From: Dehalococcoidia bacterium
GTDB lineage: Bacteria > Chloroflexota > Dehalococcoidia > UBA2979
DNA length: 22,720 bases
Reading direction: 5' to 3'
Assembly: GCA_009692725.1 (NCBI GenBank)
Contig: SHYP01000018.1
Coordinates: forward strand, 1 to 22,720
Below, in pieces: positions 15,054-22,720 of this stretch. The position numbers were made by a program, and so were the translations under genes. The notes beneath the pieces were generated by a model that was not told the origin of the DNA, did no database searches, and saw only the letters and a program-made list of their open reading frames with translations. Position 1 is the stretch's first letter; each line of letters begins with the position of its first letter.

Positions 15054-15527
15054 CTACGCCACGGACACGACCGACATCGCGACCTGGCCGCTGGGGGCGG
15101 TCACCACGACTTTGTCACCGCGCTTCTTGCCGAGCAATGCCCGGCCTACCGGCGACTCGAGGCTGATGCGCCCCTCGCCCGGCGCCGCCTCCGCGGGGCC
15201 CACGAGCTGGTACGTGAAGCGCCGCCCATCGAGGTTGCGGATCGTCACCGTCGAACCGACCCGCACCTCTTTCGACTGGTGCGCTGCCTCCTCGTCGATC
15301 AGCTGCGCGAGCTCGAGCATCTTCTCGACCTCGCGGATGCGCCCCTCGAGGAACGCCTGCTGGTTCTTCGCGTCCTCGTACTGGCCGTCGATCTGGGCCA
15401 TGCCCAGCTCCTGCGCCTCGCGGATGGCGGCGGCCACCTCGGCGCGACGGACGGTGCGCAGCTCCAGCAGCTCCGCCTCCAGCCGCTCGAGGCCGGCCTT
15501 GGTCAGCAGCACCGGTTCCTCAGACAT
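15054..15527 (-). CDS. greA: GreA-type transcription factor with altered coiled-coil tip
   Basis: The 157 residues match normal GreA length: an N-terminal coiled coil (1-75) and a C-terminal FKBP-like domain (VGSTVTIRNLDG, ISLESPVGRALLGKKRGDKVVVTAPSG). GreA inserts the coiled-coil tip into RNA polymerase to cleave backtracked RNA using two acidic residues (Asp41 and Glu44 in E. coli, in GDLKENAEY). Here the matching stretch is GMAQIDGQY, with Met43 and Ile46 at those positions and only Asp47 acidic; the downstream AKNQQAFLEGRI aligns well. Cleavage activity is therefore doubtful. ATG 15527 is preceded by GGGGGTGGG; a longer start at 15578 adds unlikely residues. It is first in the minus operon. 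Confidence 0.93.
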   Translation of the reverse strand: MSEEPVLLTKAGLERLEAELLELRTVRRAEVAAAIREAQELGMAQIDGQYEDAKNQQAFLEGRIREVEKMLELAQLIDEEAAHQSKEVRVGSTVTIRNLDGRRFTYQLVGPAEAAPGEGRISLESPVGRALLGKKRGDKVVVTAPSGQVAMSVVSVA

Positions 15528-15552
15528 CGAACCCACCCCCCGGTGGTACCGG

Positions 15553-15566
15553 CAGAAATAGTTCTG
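15553..15566. promoter_or_regulatory. Perfect short palindrome between greA and the HtrA-like gene
   Basis: CAGAAATAGTTCTG has perfect CAGAA/TTCTG arms around ATAG, in a rare AT-rich island of the 265-base divergent intergenic region. It lies 26 bases from the greA ATG. It could be an operator or part of a promoter; no regulator is identified. The rest of the gap, up to 15792, shows nothing more than a possible TAGGAT -10 at 15733-15738 on the plus strand. Confidence 0.4.
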
Positions 15567-15792
15567 TCCAGTGATCAATTGGGGACGCGGGATAGCCGGG
15601 TGCCAGCTCCCGCCGCTCCGGCCTCGCGGCCGCGCGACTCACATCGTAGGGGATGGCGCTCCGCCTTCGCAAGGCGCGGACGGCGGGCTCGGTCCGCGGA
15701 GCGGCCCGGGAGGAGCTACCGACGTCCGGTGATAGGATCGGCGCGGGCGGGGTGCATGCGGGCCGGCCCGGGCCCGAGGGGAGCGCTGCGCC

Positions 15793-16893
15793 ATTCGCCG
15801 GATCGCCGCCCTGCTGCTCGACACCGTACTGCTCGTCGGCCTCGCGGGCGCCGCAGGCGGCATCGTCGGCGCGCGCCTCGCCGACGACAGCCCGGACACC
15901 GCCGCCGCAGCGCCCAGCAGCGACAGCGCCGACACGCAGGCGCGCATCCGCGCCGCCGTCGATCGCGTGCTCCCGAACGTCGTGCTCGTGGTCGCAGACC
16001 TCCCGCCTCAGCGGGACGAGCAGGGCCGCATCGTCAAGCGCCGCAACATCGGCTCGGGCGTCGTCGTCAGCCAGTCCGGCCACATCCTGACGAACGCCCA
16101 CGTCGTCGACGGCGCCGCGACGCTCAGCGTGGTGCTCGCGACGGGCGAGCAGCGCCCGGCGCAGCTCGTCGGCGACGACTGGCCCTTCACGGACCTCGCG
16201 CTGCTCACGGTGCCGCCGCAGGGGCTGCGCCAGATCGCCTTCGGCACGTCCGCGGACCTCCGCCCCGGTGACCTCGTACTCGCGGTGTCCGGCGGCTCGG
16301 GCGCGTTCGGCGGCGGCAACGCCGTCGCCATCGGCGTCGTCTCCGGCACCGACCGCGCGCTGCCCCGCAGCGGCTACACGCTGGAAGATCTCGTGCAGAC
16401 GGATACCGCCATCAACAGCGGCGACTCCGGCGGCGCGCTCGTGAACCTGCGCGGCGAGTTCGTCGGGCTGCTCACCACCGTCGTGCGCTCCACGGTGACC
16501 GGCGTGCACGTGGAGGGTGTCGCCTTTGCGCAGTCATCCGACTCGTTGCGTCCGATCGTCGCCAACCTCGTGCGCAGCGGCCGCCACCCGCGCCCGCGCC
16601 TCGGCATCGAGCGCCCCGATCGGCAGCACCTGGAGGTGACGCCGGAGCTCGCAGCCGAGCGGCGGCTGCCCGTCACGGCGGGCGCGCTCGTCACCGCGCC
16701 GCAGCCGAACAGCCCGGCCGCGCTGGCCGGCGTGCAGGCGGGCGACATCGTGGTGGGCGTCAACGGCGCCGAGGTGACCCTGGACGAGCCCTTCGTGAAC
16801 CTGCTGAAGCGCGTGCCACGCGGCTCGCGCGTGGAGCTCGCGGTGCTGCGCGGTGGGCGCGTCACCATCGTCCCGATCACGCCGGAGGAGTAG
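15793..16893 (+). CDS. HtrA/DegP-like membrane-anchored serine protease
   Basis: About 366 aa: an N-terminal membrane helix (IAALLLDTVLLVGLAGAAGGIVGA), an acidic linker, a trypsin-like domain with catalytic His103 (TNAHVV), Asp134 (FTDLALL) and Ser212 (NSGDSGGAL), then one PDZ domain (about 285-360, AALAGVQAGDIVVGVNGAEV). It likely degrades or refolds damaged envelope proteins. The start is the puzzle: the membrane-helix frame has no upstream ATG/GTG/TTG. GAGGGGAG lies 9 bases before ATT 15793, a rare but known start type; ATG 15756 is one base out of frame. The first standard in-frame start, GTG 15967, would remove the anchor. Three bases separate its stop from the next gene, so they share an operon. 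Confidence 0.85.
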   Translation: MRRIAALLLDTVLLVGLAGAAGGIVGARLADDSPDTAAAAPSSDSADTQARIRAAVDRVLPNVVLVVADLPPQRDEQGRIVKRRNIGSGVVVSQSGHILTNAHVVDGAATLSVVLATGEQRPAQLVGDDWPFTDLALLTVPPQGLRQIAFGTSADLRPGDLVLAVSGGSGAFGGGNAVAIGVVSGTDRALPRSGYTLEDLVQTDTAINSGDSGGALVNLRGEFVGLLTTVVRSTVTGVHVEGVAFAQSSDSLRPIVANLVRSGRHPRPRLGIERPDRQHLEVTPELAAERRLPVTAGALVTAPQPNSPAALAGVQAGDIVVGVNGAEVTLDEPFVNLLKRVPRGSRVELAVLRGGRVTIVPITPEE

Positions 16894-16896
16894 CCG

Positions 16897-19038
16897 ATGC
16901 CCGACGAACGCGATCCCTACCCCATCCGCCCCGACCGCGCCCCGCCCGACGACGCCGGCGACGATGACGCGGCGGACGCGCGCGCACCGGACGTCCTCGA
17001 GCCAGACGACTACCTCGAGGACCCCTTCGGCGAGGCCGACGACGACGACGTTGACGACGACGAGGCCGACGACGACGACGAGGCCGACGACGACGACGAC
17101 GACGACGACGAGGCCGAAGCGCCCGGCGACCGCAAACGCGGCTACGCCGCTGCCTACAGCGACAGCAGCGAGGGCTACGACGATGCGGACGACGACGACG
17201 AGTACGCCGACGACGCGGCGGAGGAGCGCGCGTACGCGGCCGCACGGCCCCCCTTCGCGGTGGGCCGCGACTCCGGCGCGCGCGGACGCTTCGCGCGCGT
17301 GGCCGTGCTGATGGCCGGGCTCACAGCCGTGATCGCGGTGCTGATCGCCCCGCCCATCTCCATCCTCGACCGCGGCGGCGACAAGACCGTGACCGCGGAC
17401 GGCATCGTGATCCGCGCCCGCGGATCGCTGCCCGGTCTGCCGAAGGGCCTCGAGGCGGCGAGCGCGCTTTACGATATCGAGGCGCCCGCAGACTTCGCCG
17501 GCCCCGCGAACCTGACCGTGCGGCTGAGCGAACCGACGGACGACGCGCGCGCGCTGGCCTTCTACACGCACGACCAGGGCCAGTGGCGACGGCTGGGCCG
17601 CGTCACCCCCGCCGACGCCGGCCGCTACGCGAAGGGCGAGCTCGGCGCCGTGCCCGGGAACATCGCCGTACTGCGCCGCACCGCCTACGCGCACCCCCTG
17701 GCGCTCATCCTCGCGCCCGGCGAGACCCCCGACCCCGGCTCCGGCGCACCCTCCGTCGTCAGCGTGCTCGGCGCGACGCCCAGCGCGAACGACGACGGGC
17801 TACAGCTGTCCGACGCCGTCTCCGCCGGGCTCGACGGCCGCTACCTGGGCATCACGACCAGCAGCAGCGCCGATGCCGCCGCGGTTAACCGCATCTTCGG
17901 CGACCCGAGTAGCATCCGCCGCCACGTCGATGCCATCGCCGCGGCCGCGACCGCCACGCGCGCGAAGGGCGTGCACATCGACTACGCGGCCGTGGAGCCG
18001 TCACGGCGGGCCGCGCTCAGCTCGTTCGTCGTGCAGCTCGCACCGCGGCTGCGCGTCGACGGTCGCGGCCTCGTAGTAACCGTGCCGACGCCCGCAGGCT
18101 CCGACCCGGGCGCGTACGATTGGCCCGCGCTGATCGCGGCCGCCGACGCCATCTGGCTGCGCGGCCCGTCCGACCCCGCCGTTTACCACGACCAGCTGGA
18201 GACCGCGCTGCGCGTGCGCCGCGACGCCGGCATCGAGCTCGCAAAAGTGTCGCTCGTGATCGACCGCCGCTCCCGCGAGCGGGCGGGCAACAGCGTGCAG
18301 CCGCTCTCGCTGTACGACGCGCTCGCGCTCGCCAGCACGCTGCGCCTGCGCCAGGAGCAGGGCATCTTCGCGGGCGACGCCGTCACCGTGAGCGGCGTGA
18401 ACATCGACGAAGACGCGGGCAACAGCGGCCTGCGCTGGGACGAGCGCGCGCGCGCCGTGAGCTTCGCGTACGCGGGCCGCGGCGGGCCGCGCACTGTCTG
18501 GGTCGAGAACCGCTTCTCCACCGCCTTCCGTCTGGACCTCGCGCGGCGCTATGGCCTCGGCGTCGTCGTCGAGGCCGCGAGCGCGGAACCCGCGCTGCCC
18601 GATATCTGGAACGCCGTGCTGGGCTACGCCGAGGACGGCAGCGTGCACCTCGAGCTGCCCTACGGCCCCTACCTGCGCCCGACTTTCCGCGCCGCGCAGG
18701 GCACGATCGAGGCCGGCGAGCGCGGTGCCGCCGTTTGGCGCGCCCCGACGCAGCCGGGCCTGTACGACGTGACGCTCGTGGTCTCGGACGGCGTCGTGTT
18801 CATCGGCCAGCAGCTCGGCCTGCGCGTCGCCGTGGGCACGCCGACGCCGACGGCGACGACCGTGCCGACCGCGACGCCGACCGCGCGGCCGGCCGCGCCG
18901 GCGACGGGCGGCACCAACACGCCCGGGGGCGCCACGGCGCCGCCGTCGAACGCGACGCCACGGCCGATCGTCACGACCACCGCGATCCCGCCGCAGCCGA
19001 GCCCGGGCGCGCCCACCGCCACGCCGACAGTCCGCTGA
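16897..19038 (+). CDS. Membrane protein with acidic head and degenerate GH18-like domain
   Basis: This is a 713-aa type II membrane protein. Residues 1-110 are highly acidic (Asp runs). One membrane helix (about 131-154) follows, then a beta-rich domain (about 165-290) and a GH18-like barrel (about 300-615), ending in a Thr/Pro/Ala tail. GH18 similarity rests on VHIDYAAVEPSRRAALSSFV (compare IDIDYENV...), YDWPALIAAADAIWL and a C-terminal RTVWVENRFSTAFRLDLARR. The catalytic DxxDxDxE signature reads K357xxH360xD362xA364, lacking the proton-donor Glu, so it probably binds rather than cuts glycan, perhaps in the wall or envelope. It is 3 bases behind the HtrA-like gene. Peptidoglycan or polysaccharide binding is an inference. 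Confidence 0.75.
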   Translation: MPDERDPYPIRPDRAPPDDAGDDDAADARAPDVLEPDDYLEDPFGEADDDDVDDDEADDDDEADDDDDDDDEAEAPGDRKRGYAAAYSDSSEGYDDADDDDEYADDAAEERAYAAARPPFAVGRDSGARGRFARVAVLMAGLTAVIAVLIAPPISILDRGGDKTVTADGIVIRARGSLPGLPKGLEAASALYDIEAPADFAGPANLTVRLSEPTDDARALAFYTHDQGQWRRLGRVTPADAGRYAKGELGAVPGNIAVLRRTAYAHPLALILAPGETPDPGSGAPSVVSVLGATPSANDDGLQLSDAVSAGLDGRYLGITTSSSADAAAVNRIFGDPSSIRRHVDAIAAAATATRAKGVHIDYAAVEPSRRAALSSFVVQLAPRLRVDGRGLVVTVPTPAGSDPGAYDWPALIAAADAIWLRGPSDPAVYHDQLETALRVRRDAGIELAKVSLVIDRRSRERAGNSVQPLSLYDALALASTLRLRQEQGIFAGDAVTVSGVNIDEDAGNSGLRWDERARAVSFAYAGRGGPRTVWVENRFSTAFRLDLARRYGLGVVVEAASAEPALPDIWNAVLGYAEDGSVHLELPYGPYLRPTFRAAQGTIEAGERGAAVWRAPTQPGLYDVTLVVSDGVVFIGQQLGLRVAVGTPTPTATTVPTATPTARPAAPATGGTNTPGGATAPPSNATPRPIVTTTAIPPQPSPGAPTATPTVR
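17038..17113 (+). repeat. GAC/GAG trinucleotide low-complexity tract
   Basis: Repeated GACGAC with interspersed GAGGCC encodes Asp runs broken by Glu-Ala. It lies within the acidic head of the GH18-like protein. Such tracts change length easily by slippage in multiples of three. Confidence 0.8.
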
Positions 19039-19048
19039 GGCCGCACGC

Positions 19049-19651
19049 GTGCCGCTGCGTGTGATCGCCGGCGACGCCCGCGGCGTCGTGCTCGTGCAGC
19101 CACCCGGCGCCGCCACGCGCCCGACCTCGGCGCGGCTGCGCGAGGCGCTGTTCGGCATGCTGGAGGCCGCTGGCGCGGACCTGGGCGCGGTGCTGGACCT
19201 CTACGCGGGCACTGGCGCGCTGGGCATCGAGGCGCTGTCCCGCGGCGATGGCCACTGCACCTTCGTGGACGCGGACGCGCGCGCCGCCGACACCATCCGC
19301 ACGAACCTCGAGCGCACCGGGCTGACTGTGCGCGGCGTCGTGGCCCGCGCACCGGTCGGCCGCTGGCGTCCTCCGGCCGGCGCCGCGTACGCGCTCGTGC
19401 TGGCCGATCCACCGTATAATGACGCGAACGCGTGGGCGGCCATCGAGCGCACGGTCGCCGGCGCGCTCGCTCCGCACGCGATGCTCGCAGTGGAACACGC
19501 CGCGCGCGCGCCCGCGCCGGCACAGCTCGCCGGACTCCCGCTCTGGCGCGACCGCCGCCACGGCGACGCCGCCGTCGCGGTCTACCGAGCGCCCGCCGTC
19601 GGCGGCGCACCTGCAGCCACCAACGAGGCCAACGAGAAAGGACCCGCATGA
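19049..19651 (+). CDS. rsmD: 16S rRNA (guanine966-N2)-methyltransferase
   Basis: The 200-aa SAM-dependent methyltransferase modifies G966 of 16S rRNA. Diagnostic motifs are RVIAGDARG near the N-terminus, RPTSARLREALFGML, the SAM loop VLDLYAGTGALGIEALSRG and the catalytic ADPPY (NPPY-type). It starts at GTG 19049, 10 bases past the previous stop, and its TGA overlaps the coaD ATG by 4 bases. The rsmD-coaD pair is a common conserved arrangement. The last 20 residues (GGAPAATNEANEKGPA) are an unconserved tail that also contains the coaD ribosome binding site. Confidence 0.95.
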   Translation: MPLRVIAGDARGVVLVQPPGAATRPTSARLREALFGMLEAAGADLGAVLDLYAGTGALGIEALSRGDGHCTFVDADARAADTIRTNLERTGLTVRGVVARAPVGRWRPPAGAAYALVLADPPYNDANAWAAIERTVAGALAPHAMLAVEHAARAPAPAQLAGLPLWRDRRHGDAAVAVYRAPAVGGAPAATNEANEKGPA

Positions 19652-20121
19652 CCGTCGCGATGTACCCCGGCCGCTTCGACCCCGTCACGAACGGCCACCT
19701 CGACATCGTGCGCCGCGCGTCCCTCATCTACGAACAGGTCGTGGTGGCGGTCGCCAACAGCTCCTCGACGCTGTTCACTACCGACGAACGCGTCGCGCTG
19801 TTCCGCGACGCCGTGGCAGAGATGGCGAACGTGCGCGTCACGCGCATGGACGGCCTGACGGTGAACACCGCGCGCCAAGAGGGCGCCCAGGTGCTCGTCA
19901 AGGGCCTGCGCGCGATCACGGACTTCAACGCGGAGTTCGACATGGCGCTCATGAACCGCAAGATGGCGCCCGAGGTGGAGTCGACGTTCCTCATGACGTC
20001 GCTCGAGTACCTGTTCATCAGCGCCTCGCGCATCCGCGAGCTTGCAGGCTTCGGCATCGATATCACCGAGCACGTGCCGCCCGGCGTCGCCGCCGCGCTG
20101 CGCACGAAGTTCGCGCGCTGA
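19648..20121 (+). CDS. coaD: Phosphopantetheine adenylyltransferase
   Basis: The 157-aa enzyme makes dephospho-CoA from phosphopantetheine and ATP, the fourth step of CoA synthesis from pantothenate. It shows the nucleotidyltransferase opening YPGRFDPVTNGHLDIVRRA (T/HxGH motif as TNGH), VKGLRAITDFNAEFDMALMN, and the late ISASRIRELAGFG (ISSTxxR-type ATP motif). The length is normal for bacterial CoaD. ATG 19648 has AAAGGA 6 bases upstream and overlaps the rsmD stop. The gene continues the plus operon. Confidence 0.97.
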   Translation: MTVAMYPGRFDPVTNGHLDIVRRASLIYEQVVVAVANSSSTLFTTDERVALFRDAVAEMANVRVTRMDGLTVNTARQEGAQVLVKGLRAITDFNAEFDMALMNRKMAPEVESTFLMTSLEYLFISASRIRELAGFGIDITEHVPPGVAAALRTKFAR

Positions 20122-20132
20122 GCGGAGCCGCC

Positions 20133-21020
20133 ATGAACCTCCTGCACCTCGTCGATCGGCTGGAGGAGCTCGTCGGCAGCGCGCAAAAGATGCCCATCGG
20201 CAACCGCGCCATGGTGGACCGCCGCCGCCTGCTCGACCTCATCGACCAGATGCGCATCGCCATCCCGCAGGAGGTACGCGACGCGCAAGAGCTGCTCGCG
20301 CAACGCGCCGAGCGCAACCGCGACGCCGAGGAAGAGGCGCGGCTGATCGTCGCGCGCGCCGAGGAACGCGCGGCGCAGCTCGTCGAGCAGCACGAGCTCA
20401 CGCTCGCCGCCCGCCACCGCGCCGACGACCTCGCGCGCCAGGCCGAGGTGCGCATCGAGGAGCGCATCCAGCGCGCCAACGCCGACATCGAAGGCCGCAT
20501 CGATGAGTCGCGCGGCCTCGCCGAGCAGCAGATGGACGCCGCCGACGACTACGCGCGCGAGCTGCTGCAGCGCCTCGACCGCCAGCTGCAGGCGTTCCTG
20601 CGCTCCGTGCAGAGCGGCCTTGCCCAGCTTGCACGACCGGAGCCGCAGCCCACGTACCAGCCGGCGAGCGAATCCGCGAGCGACCCGCTGGGGCCTGAGC
20701 ACGTGGACACGCGCGCCGCGCTCCAGCGCCTGTCTGAGTGGCGCGACTCGCAGCTGCCGCCCGCGCCGGTCGTCGACGATGACCCCCCGCGGGACGTCGA
20801 CCTGCCGCCCCAGCAGCAGCCCGCGCGCGAAACGACGGCGGATCGACTCGCGAGCGGCCCCGTACCGCCCGCGCAGCGGGACGTCGTCGATGGGCCGCGC
20901 GTCATCGACGACTTCGCGATGCCCTCGCTGGACGACGAGCCGGCGGGCGGCGGTCACGCGGGCGGCAACTCCAGCCCGAGCACGGACCGGCCGCGCCCCG
21001 GACGCTCCCCCGGCAGCTAG
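20133..21020 (+). CDS. Coiled-coil protein, DivIVA/ATP-synthase-b-like
   Basis: The 295-aa product has a short N-terminal region (MNLLHLVDRLEELVGSAQKMPIGNRAMVDRRRLLDLIDQ) and a long Ala/Glu/Arg coiled coil (about 45-165, EVRDAQELLAQRAERNRDAEEE and repeats). A Pro/Asp-rich disordered tail without further domains follows. The opening with L-x-x-L-I-D and continuous heptads resembles DivIVA-like or F-type b-subunit coiled coils, often annotated near coaD. A membrane-curvature or scaffolding role is only an inference. ATG 20133 has GGAG 6 bases before it, and it lies 11 bases after coaD. The TAG stop overlaps the leuS stop on the opposite strand by two bases. Confidence 0.75.
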   Translation: MNLLHLVDRLEELVGSAQKMPIGNRAMVDRRRLLDLIDQMRIAIPQEVRDAQELLAQRAERNRDAEEEARLIVARAEERAAQLVEQHELTLAARHRADDLARQAEVRIEERIQRANADIEGRIDESRGLAEQQMDAADDYARELLQRLDRQLQAFLRSVQSGLAQLARPEPQPTYQPASESASDPLGPEHVDTRAALQRLSEWRDSQLPPAPVVDDDPPRDVDLPPQQQPARETTADRLASGPVPPAQRDVVDGPRVIDDFAMPSLDDEPAGGGHAGGNSSPSTDRPRPGRSPGS

Positions 21021-22720
21021 CCCGCCGCGTCCCCCAGCACGAAGTTTACCAGCCGCCCCGGCACGTAGATCACGCGCGCCACCTGCCGCCCGGCCAGCTG
21101 CTCCGCGATGCGCGGCCGCGCCTCCACGAGCGCGCGCACCTCGGCCTCCGCGGCGCCCGCCGGCACCTCCACGCGGTCGCGCAGGCGGCCGTTCACCTGC
21201 ACGGGCAGATCCACCGTCGTGCGCTCCAGCAGCGCGGGGTCGGGCTGCGGCCACGCCTGCTCGTGCACGGAGTACGCGCCGCCGCGCCGCGCCCACAGCT
21301 CCTCCGCCAGGTGCGGGCACGCCGGCGCGACCATCAGCGTCGCGAGGCGCAGCGCCTCGTCCCACGCCTCGCGGTCCACCGACCCGCCCTCGCGCGCGCG
21401 GTGCAGCGCGTTCGTCAGCTCCATCAGCGCCGAGATGTACGTGTTCATGCGGTAACGCCCGAGGTCGTCCGTCACGCGCGCGAGCGTGCGGTGCGCGACT
21501 GCGCGCAGCTCGCGCGCCGCGTCGGCGTCCATGCCCCCCGACCCGGGCGCACCGAACGCCGGCGCTTCGACCGCCACGTTCCACAGCCGGTGCAGCCAGC
21601 GCGACACCCCGACGATGCCGTCCACGTCGTACGGGCCACCCTGCTCCCACGGCCCAAGGAACATCAGGTACGCGCGGAACACGTCCGCGCCCCAGCGCTC
21701 CACCTGCCCGTCCGGCGCGACCACGTTGCCGCGCGACTTCGACATGCGCCGCCCGTCCGGCCCGAGGATCTGCCCCTGCGCGAAGTAGCGCACGAAGGGC
21801 TCGTCGCCCGGCACCAGGCCCGCGTCGCGCGCCGCCTTGTAGAAGAAGCGCGCGTACAGCAGGTGCATCGTCGCGTGCTCCGCGCCGCCCGTGTACTGGT
21901 CGACGGGCAGCCACGCGTCGGCGGCGGGCCGCGCGATCGCCGCCTCGGCGTTCGCGGCGTCCGGGTAGCGCATGAAGTACCACGACGAGCACATGAACGT
22001 GTCCATCGTGTCCGTCTCGCGCCGCGCCGCCGCGCCGCACTGCGGGCACGCCACGTGCACGAACGCGTCGGACAGCGCGAGCGGGGACTGGCCCGTCGGC
22101 AAGAACTCCACGGCGTACGGCAGTCGCACGGGCAGCTCGGCCTCAGGCACCGGCACGATGCCACACGCGTCGCAGTACACGATCGGGATCGGCGCGCCCC
22201 AGTAGCGCTGCCGCGAGATCAGCCAGTCGCGCAGGCGGTAGACCACGCTGCCGCCGCCCCACCCCTGCGCCGCGAGGTGCGCCGTGATCGCGCGCTTCGC
22301 CTCCTCGTTCGGCATGCCGTCGAACTGCGCCGACGCCACGAGCGTCCCCGGCTCGACGTACGCGGCCGCGAGCGGCGCACCGTCGTAGCCATCGGGCGCG
22401 ATCACCACCGGCGCCGGCAACCCGTAGCGTGCCGCGAACTCGAAGTCGCGCTGGTCATGCGCCGGCACGGCCATCACCGCGCCCGTGCCGTACGTGGCGA
22501 GCACGTAGTCCGCGATCCAGATCGGCACGCGCGCGCCGTTCAGCCGATTCACGCAATACGCGCCCGTGAACACCCCCGTCTTCACGCGCTCCGTCGACTG
22601 CCGCTCGATCTCCGTCGCGCGCGCCGCCGCGTCGACGTACGCCGCGACGGCCGCGCCCTGCTCCGCCGTCGTCAGCGCCTCGACCAGCGGGTGCTCTGGC
22701 GCGAGCACCATGAACGTCAC
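21017..22720 (-). CDS. leuS: Leucyl-tRNA synthetase, C-terminal part (cut by window end)
   Basis: The visible 567 residues cover the C-terminal two-thirds of this enzyme, which charges tRNA-Leu. Present are much of the CP1 editing domain (GAYCVNRLNGARVPIWIADYVL, YGTGAVMAVPAHDQRDFEFA), the core DWLISRQRYWGAPIPIVYC with a zinc-ribbon-like CDACG / CPQCG pair, the catalytic RRMSKSRGNVV (KMSKS variant), an anticodon-binding helical domain and the C-terminal end VIYVPGRLVNFVLG. The N-terminal catalytic HIGH segment lies beyond the window. The stop TAG is at 21019-21017, overlapping the coiled-coil gene's stop. No break is seen in the visible part. Confidence 0.97.
   Translation of the reverse strand: MTFMVLAPEHPLVEALTTAEQGAAVAAYVDAAARATEIERQSTERVKTGVFTGAYCVNRLNGARVPIWIADYVLATYGTGAVMAVPAHDQRDFEFAARYGLPAPVVIAPDGYDGAPLAAAYVEPGTLVASAQFDGMPNEEAKRAITAHLAAQGWGGGSVVYRLRDWLISRQRYWGAPIPIVYCDACGIVPVPEAELPVRLPYAVEFLPTGQSPLALSDAFVHVACPQCGAAARRETDTMDTFMCSSWYFMRYPDAANAEAAIARPAADAWLPVDQYTGGAEHATMHLLYARFFYKAARDAGLVPGDEPFVRYFAQGQILGPDGRRMSKSRGNVVAPDGQVERWGADVFRAYLMFLGPWEQGGPYDVDGIVGVSRWLHRLWNVAVEAPAFGAPGSGGMDADAARELRAVAHRTLARVTDDLGRYRMNTYISALMELTNALHRAREGGSVDREAWDEALRLATLMVAPACPHLAEELWARRGGAYSVHEQAWPQPDPALLERTTVDLPVQVNGRLRDRVEVPAGAAEAEVRALVEARPRIAEQLAGRQVARVIYVPGRLVNFVLGDAAG

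Noticed and set aside
19728..22049. A 773-codon minus-strand open frame
   Set aside because: It runs antisense to coaD and the coiled-coil gene and then overlaps leuS in another frame; composition is Arg/Gly-rich without motifs.
1..22720. CRISPR arrays, insertion sequences, prophage genes, rRNA or further tRNA genes
   Set aside because: None seen: no regularly spaced repeats, transposase or phage motifs, and only one tRNA cloverleaf was found by eye.

Overview
The window is 22.7 kb of very GC-rich, gene-dense bacterial chromosome with strong G/C bias at third codon positions. The best guess is a Chloroflexota bacterium (Dehalococcoidia/Tepidiformia-like). This is inferred from extracellular proteins ending in Thr/Pro/Ala-rich tails, a DUF1786 protein, an LppX/LprG-like lipoprotein with a Ser-Ser-Ala-Cys lipobox, a CopC-CopD-cytochrome c fusion and leaderless-type promoters. 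No phage, IS element, CRISPR array or rRNA was seen; it looks like ordinary chromosome with several unusual domain architectures.

Layout, left to right. (1) 1-1364: tRNA-Ser(UGA), a broken OmpR-type response regulator, and a His-rich small ORF whose stop overlaps the next start. (2) 1364-4299: a copper/respiration-type envelope operon of a membrane-anchored secreted protein followed by a CopC-CopD-YtkA-like-cytochrome c fusion. (3) 4430-5106 (minus): a lipoprotein whose ribosome binding site and ATG are out of frame with the body. (4) 5257-7967: a Gal80-like oxidoreductase-fold protein, a membrane-tethered 7Fe ferredoxin fused to an unknown C-terminal domain, and a 53-residue membrane ORF behind a good sigma-70-type promoter. 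(5) 8124-10377: a DUF1786 protein overlapping a DinB-like protein, then a two-helix membrane protein. (6) 15527 down to 10478 (minus): a compact operon greA-lysS-SRPBCC-HAD-Nudix-serS with overlapping stops and starts. (7) 15793-21020 (plus): an HtrA-like protease, a protein with a GH18-like domain lacking catalytic residues, rsmD, coaD and a coiled-coil DivIVA-like protein. (8) The 3' two-thirds of leuS (minus), cut by the window end.

How the genes fit together: the minus operon and leuS supply translation and transcription elongation (three aminoacyl-tRNA synthetases and a Gre factor). The divergent plus operon mixes envelope quality control (HtrA, GH18-like) with rRNA methylation and CoA synthesis. 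The copper-type operon is self-contained.

Most worth a second look: a 15-19 bp inverted-repeat motif recurring at three gene ends, once inside the last codons of serS; a GreA whose catalytic acidic tip is missing; the ferredoxin fusion; the inactive-looking GH18-like protein; and three apparent single-base frame problems (response regulator, lipoprotein leader, HtrA start), which could be real decay or sequencing error. I did not find a clearly new multi-gene system.
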